The notes beneath the pieces are model-generated. The model had not been told where the DNA came from and did no database searches. It was given only the letters and a program-made list of their open reading frames with translations. DNA of 64,000 nt. It comes from Streptomyces filamentosus (lineage in GTDB: Bacteria > Actinomycetota > Actinomycetes > Streptomycetales > Streptomycetaceae). The position numbers and the translations under genes are program-made. Below, one piece after another: positions 60,595 to 64,000 of the stretch; position 1 is the stretch's first letter, and every line of letters begins with the position of its first letter. The DNA is taken from NCBI RefSeq assembly GCF_014654895.1, contig NZ_BNBE01000001.1:1-64000 (forward strand), read 5' to 3'.

Positions 60595-63500
60595 GTGTCA
60601 GGACGTCTCAGACGACGGGCAGCCGCAGCCTTGCTCACGGCTGCCGCGACCGCCGTACCTCTGGCGGCCGGAGCCCTTCCGGCCCAGGCGCGGAACGAAC
60701 CCGCGCCCTACTCCGCCTATCGGGCGAAGTCCGAGGCCAAGGTGGTCGAGCAGTTCGCCGACGAGGAGAAGGTGACCTTCTGGGTCGACCTCGCGTCGGA
60801 GGCGGACGACTCATCTGCCCGTGCGGCGAAGGGCAAGCCGGCCAAGGCCGCTGCCGTCTACCGTGCGAAGACCGCGTTCGCCAAGAAGTCCCAGGCCGGG
60901 GTCATCGCCCTGGCCGAAGAAGCCGGGGCGACGTACCAGTCGTTCTGGATCTCGAACACGGTGAAGATCACCGGTGACCGGGCGCTGGCCGAGAAGATCG
61001 CGGCCCGCTCGGACGTGACCGCCATCGAGGCGGACGACCCGGTGATGGTGCCCGACCCGCTGCCGGGCACCACGGAGGTACCCCGGGTCAACGCCGTGGA
61101 GTGGGGTGTCGACCGGATCAACGCTCCCAAGATCTGGAGCGACCTCGGCATCCGCGGTGAAGGCGTCGTCGTCGGCAGCATCGACACCGGCGTCCAGTTC
61201 GACCACCCGGCCCTCGCGTCGAAGTACCGAGGCCTGAAGATCGACGGTTCGTACGACCACGCGTACAACTGGTTCGACCCCGGCGGCACCTGCCCGACCT
61301 CCGCGCCCTGCGACAACAACGGCCACGGCACCCACACCGTGGGCACCATGGTCGGTGACGACGGCGGCAGCAACCGGATCGGCGTCGCCCCCGGTGCCCA
61401 GTGGATAGCGGCCAAGGGCTGCGGAACCAGCTCCTGTTCCCAGGCGGACCTGCTCGCCTCCGGCCAGTGGATGCTCGCGCCCACGGACGCCTCCGGTGCC
61501 AACCCCAGGCCGGACCTCGCGCCGGACGTCATCAACAACTCCTGGGGTGCCGACATCATCGACACCTGGTACAAGGACCTCGTCCAGGCGTGGCGTGACG
61601 CGGGCATCTTCCCGGCCTTCTCCAACGGCAACAACGGAGTCGAGGGCTGCAACACCGCGGGCTCGCCCGGCAACTACTCCAACTCCTACGCCTCGGGCGC
61701 GTTCGACAGCAACAACGCCATCGCGAGCTTCTCCTCCCGCGGAACCGGCGAGGACGGCATCGTCAAGCCGAACATCGCCGCGCCCGGTGCCAACGTCCGT
61801 TCGGCCGCGCCCGGCGGCGGCTACACCGTCAAGTCGGGTACGTCGATGGCCTCCCCGCACACCGCCGCCACCGTGGCGCTGATGTGGGCGGCCTCGCCCG
61901 CGCTCCGCGGAGACGTCGTCGCGACGGAGCGGATCCTCAATGAGACCGCGATCGACACCGCCGACCTGAGCTGCGGAGGCACTGCGGAGTTCAACAACGT
62001 CTGGGGCGAGGGGCGTCTGGACGCGCTCGCCGCGGTCGAGGCCAGCCCGCGTGGCGCGCTCGGCGCGATCGGTGGCAAGGTCGGCTCCGGCGGCTCCGGT
62101 GTCGCGGGTGCGACGGTGACGCTGGACGGACCGATGAAGTCCACGCTGACCACCGGCGCGGACGGTTCCTACGGCGTCCCCAAGGTCCTGGTCGGCGACT
62201 ACAAGGTCACCGTCTCCAAGTTCGGCTACCACTCCACCGAGTCCACCGTCACCATCGTCGAGAACGGGACGGCGACGAAGGACTTCTCCCTGGAGAAGGC
62301 GCCGGACGCCACGATCAGCGGCACCGTTCGGACCGAGGGCGGCGCCGAGGCCGGTGCGGCCGTCGTGGTCCAGGGCACCCCGGTGAAGACGGTCACGGCC
62401 GCCGACGGCACGTACTCGATGACGCTGCCGACCGGTGCGTACACCATCGCCGTCACCCCGGTCAGCCGCTGCGCCACGGCGACGACCGTACGGGTGGAAC
62501 TGACCGCCCCCATGGGCAAGGACTTCCACCTGGCCAGCAGGGAAGACGGCTTCGGCACGACCTGCGCGGTCGGCACGGCAGCCTTCCCGGCCGGTGACAC
62601 CAAGCTCGCCATCACCAACCCGACGGCCGGCGCGGCCACCCTCGACCTGCCGTTCCCGGTCGCTCTGTACGGCAGGACCTACCGTTCCGCGAACGCCACC
62701 GTCAAGGGCGTCCTCGCGTTCGGCACCCCCAGCATCACCTCGGCGAACGTCAGCCTGCCGTCCACCGGCGTTCCCAACGGGGTCCTCTATCCCTTCTGGG
62801 ACAACCTGCAGATCGACACCGGCTCCAGCGACTCCGGCGTCTACTGGGCGATCCGCGGCACCGCGCCGCACCGCTCCGTGGTCGTCGAGTGGCGCGACCT
62901 GCAGTTCATCTCGGCCGCGGCCCAGCGGATCAGCTTCTCCGCGGTCATCGGCGAGGACGGCACCGTCTCGTACCACTACAAGGACATCGACAGCGGCACC
63001 TACGAGAACGGCTCCAGTGCCACGATCGGCGTCGAGGACCACACCGGCATGGACGCCCTGCAGTACTCGTTCAACCAGCCCGCCGTCGCGAACGGCCTGA
63101 GCGTCTCCTTCAGCACCGGCAGGAGCGCGGTGCTCGCCGGCAGGGTCACGGACGAGAACGACGGCAAGGCCGTCGAGGGCGCCACCGTCAAGGTCGGCAA
63201 GGGCGGCACCGACATCGCCACGGGCACCACGGGCGCCGACGGCAGCTACCTCCTCCAGGTCCCTGCGGGCAGCACCGAGGAGGCCTACGACATCGCGGTC
63301 TCCGCGGAGCACTACTCCGGCGCCACCGCGACGCGTGAGGTGAAGGCCCGCGGCATCGCCGTGGCCGACGCCGTCCTGAAGACCGCTCTGGTCAAGGCCT
63401 CCGCGGACCAGTACACCGTGGTCGTTCCCGCGGAGCAGACGCGCACCCGCACGCTGACCCTGACCAACGAGGGCACCACCACCCCGTACGCGGTGAAGGA

Positions 63501-64000
63501 GAAGGACTCCGCCGCCTGGGTCACCATCGCGGCCACCTCCGGCACCCTCGCCAAGGGCGCCACGCAGAAGGTGGGCCTGCTCTTCGACACCCGCGGCGCC
63601 ACTCCGGGCACGGTTCTGTCCGGCACGCTCCTCATCACGTCGGAGAGCGGCCGGGTCCCCGTCATCGAGATTCCGCTGAAGATCGTCGTCCCGGCCTACC
63701 AGGCGGCGCTCGACACCGGCGCCACCGGTTCGGTCACGGACCTGCGGGGCGACGCCTGGGGTCCCGACCGGGCGTACAAGGCCGGCTCGTACGGCTACAT
63801 CGGGTCCGGGGGGATGTCCAGCACGAAGAAGACGATCTCCGGCACGAACGAGCAGGAGCTCTACCGCACGGCCCGTACCGGCGCGCAGGAGTACCGCTTC
63901 GACAACGTCCCCGACGGCGTCTACCGCATCGAGCTGGGATTCGCCGAGGTCAGCGGCACCAAGCCCGGAGCCAGGGTCGTCGACCTGCTCGCCGAGGGCC
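60595..64000 (+). CDS. secreted S8 (subtilisin-like) serine protease, 3' end outside window
   Basis: At least 1135 residues, incomplete. GTG 60595 follows AAGGAGA; ATG 60577 in frame is an alternative. Signal peptide (RRRAAAALLTAAATAVPLAA), an I9-like propeptide to ~145, then the peptidase: D197 in SIDTGVQFDHP, H244 in NGHGTHTVGT, S417 in SGTSMASPH. Beyond ~480 come carboxypeptidase-regulatory-like repeats (SGVAGATVTLDG and AGRVTDENDGKAVEGATVKV types), a beta domain, and the start of a malectin-like domain (about 1030 on). Likely an extracellular proteinase. Confidence 0.9.
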   Translation, partial: MSGRLRRRAAAALLTAAATAVPLAAGALPAQARNEPAPYSAYRAKSEAKVVEQFADEEKVTFWVDLASEADDSSARAAKGKPAKAAAVYRAKTAFAKKSQAGVIALAEEAGATYQSFWISNTVKITGDRALAEKIAARSDVTAIEADDPVMVPDPLPGTTEVPRVNAVEWGVDRINAPKIWSDLGIRGEGVVVGSIDTGVQFDHPALASKYRGLKIDGSYDHAYNWFDPGGTCPTSAPCDNNGHGTHTVGTMVGDDGGSNRIGVAPGAQWIAAKGCGTSSCSQADLLASGQWMLAPTDASGANPRPDLAPDVINNSWGADIIDTWYKDLVQAWRDAGIFPAFSNGNNGVEGCNTAGSPGNYSNSYASGAFDSNNAIASFSSRGTGEDGIVKPNIAAPGANVRSAAPGGGYTVKSGTSMASPHTAATVALMWAASPALRGDVVATERILNETAIDTADLSCGGTAEFNNVWGEGRLDALAAVEASPRGALGAIGGKVGSGGSGVAGATVTLDGPMKSTLTTGADGSYGVPKVLVGDYKVTVSKFGYHSTESTVTIVENGTATKDFSLEKAPDATISGTVRTEGGAEAGAAVVVQGTPVKTVTAADGTYSMTLPTGAYTIAVTPVSRCATATTVRVELTAPMGKDFHLASREDGFGTTCAVGTAAFPAGDTKLAITNPTAGAATLDLPFPVALYGRTYRSANATVKGVLAFGTPSITSANVSLPSTGVPNGVLYPFWDNLQIDTGSSDSGVYWAIRGTAPHRSVVVEWRDLQFISAAAQRISFSAVIGEDGTVSYHYKDIDSGTYENGSSATIGVEDHTGMDALQYSFNQPAVANGLSVSFSTGRSAVLAGRVTDENDGKAVEGATVKVGKGGTDIATGTTGADGSYLLQVPAGSTEEAYDIAVSAEHYSGATATREVKARGIAVADAVLKTALVKASADQYTVVVPAEQTRTRTLTLTNEGTTTPYAVKEKDSAAWVTIAATSGTLAKGATQKVGLLFDTRGATPGTVLSGTLLITSESGRVPVIEIPLKIVVPAYQAALDTGATGSVTDLRGDAWGPDRAYKAGSYGYIGSGGMSSTKKTISGTNEQELYRTARTGAQEYRFDNVPDGVYRIELGFAEVSGTKPGARVVDLLAEG

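Noticed and set aside
60811..63312. An 833-codon antisense frame over the protease
   Set aside because: The plus strand shows a full subtilisin catalytic triad and signal peptide.

Overview
The window is high-GC actinobacterial DNA, almost certainly Streptomyces. Third codon positions are strongly G/C biased, GTG starts are common, genes are chained through GTGA/ATGA overlaps, and most recognisable families (DUF6221-, DUF6238-, SCO6880- and DUF6112-like proteins) are typical of Streptomyces. No rRNA, tRNA or CRISPR array was recognised.

Region 1 (1-15.1 kb) is the early and accessory half of a prophage whose integrase end lies outside the window. It opens with a replication-initiation-like protein, a DnaC-like ATPase cut off after Walker A, and a run of small coupled genes. 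A minus-strand toxin-antitoxin pair follows. Next is a divergent control region with an antirepressor to the left and an HTH regulator to the right. Beyond it lies a cargo block: a GIY-YIG/GntR fusion, a NUDIX hydrolase and an XRE-NUDIX fusion. Then come a ParB-like gene and an FtsK/TraB-like DNA translocase, followed at once by a cluster of TGCTA/TAGCA repeats. NUDIX genes, GntR regulators and TraB-type translocases recall actinomycete integrative and conjugative elements (AICEs), so this half looks like an AICE/phage mosaic. A lipoprotein and several orphan genes close the region.

Region 2 (15.1-37.7 kb) is a complete HK97-type siphovirus late module in standard order: HNH nuclease, TerS, TerL, portal fused to a MuF-like domain, prohead protease, capsid, head-tail connectors, tail terminator, tail tube, G/GT chaperones (probable -1 frameshift), tape measure with a lytic transglycosylase domain, minor tail proteins, amidase endolysin, holin-like membrane proteins, and a UUCG-loop terminator.

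Region 3 (37.7-45.4 kb) is an accessory island. It has small orphan genes, a GntR regulator with two nearby palindromes, and about 1 kb of non-coding DNA with two long perfect stem-loops. Next is a visibly lower-GC three-gene run: an NA37-like nucleoid-associated protein, a RelA/SpoT-type nucleotide synthetase with its motifs intact, and a four-helix membrane protein translationally coupled to it. A PD-(D/E)XK-like protein and a beta-class DNA methyltransferase face each other after that. The synthetase/membrane pair is the best candidate for an undescribed conflict or signalling system.

Region 4 (46-57 kb) encodes a type IV secretion-like conjugation apparatus: lysozyme/NlpC hydrolase, pilin-like, VirB8-like, VirB6-like, SCO6880 and VirB4-like proteins. 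It contains no relaxase or coupling protein. It is interrupted by an intact IS5-family element and followed by the tail of an IS3-type transposase.

Region 5 (57.3-64 kb) looks like chromosomal background: a DUF389 membrane protein, a TrmB/LuxR-type regulator and a large secreted subtilisin-like protease that runs off the end.
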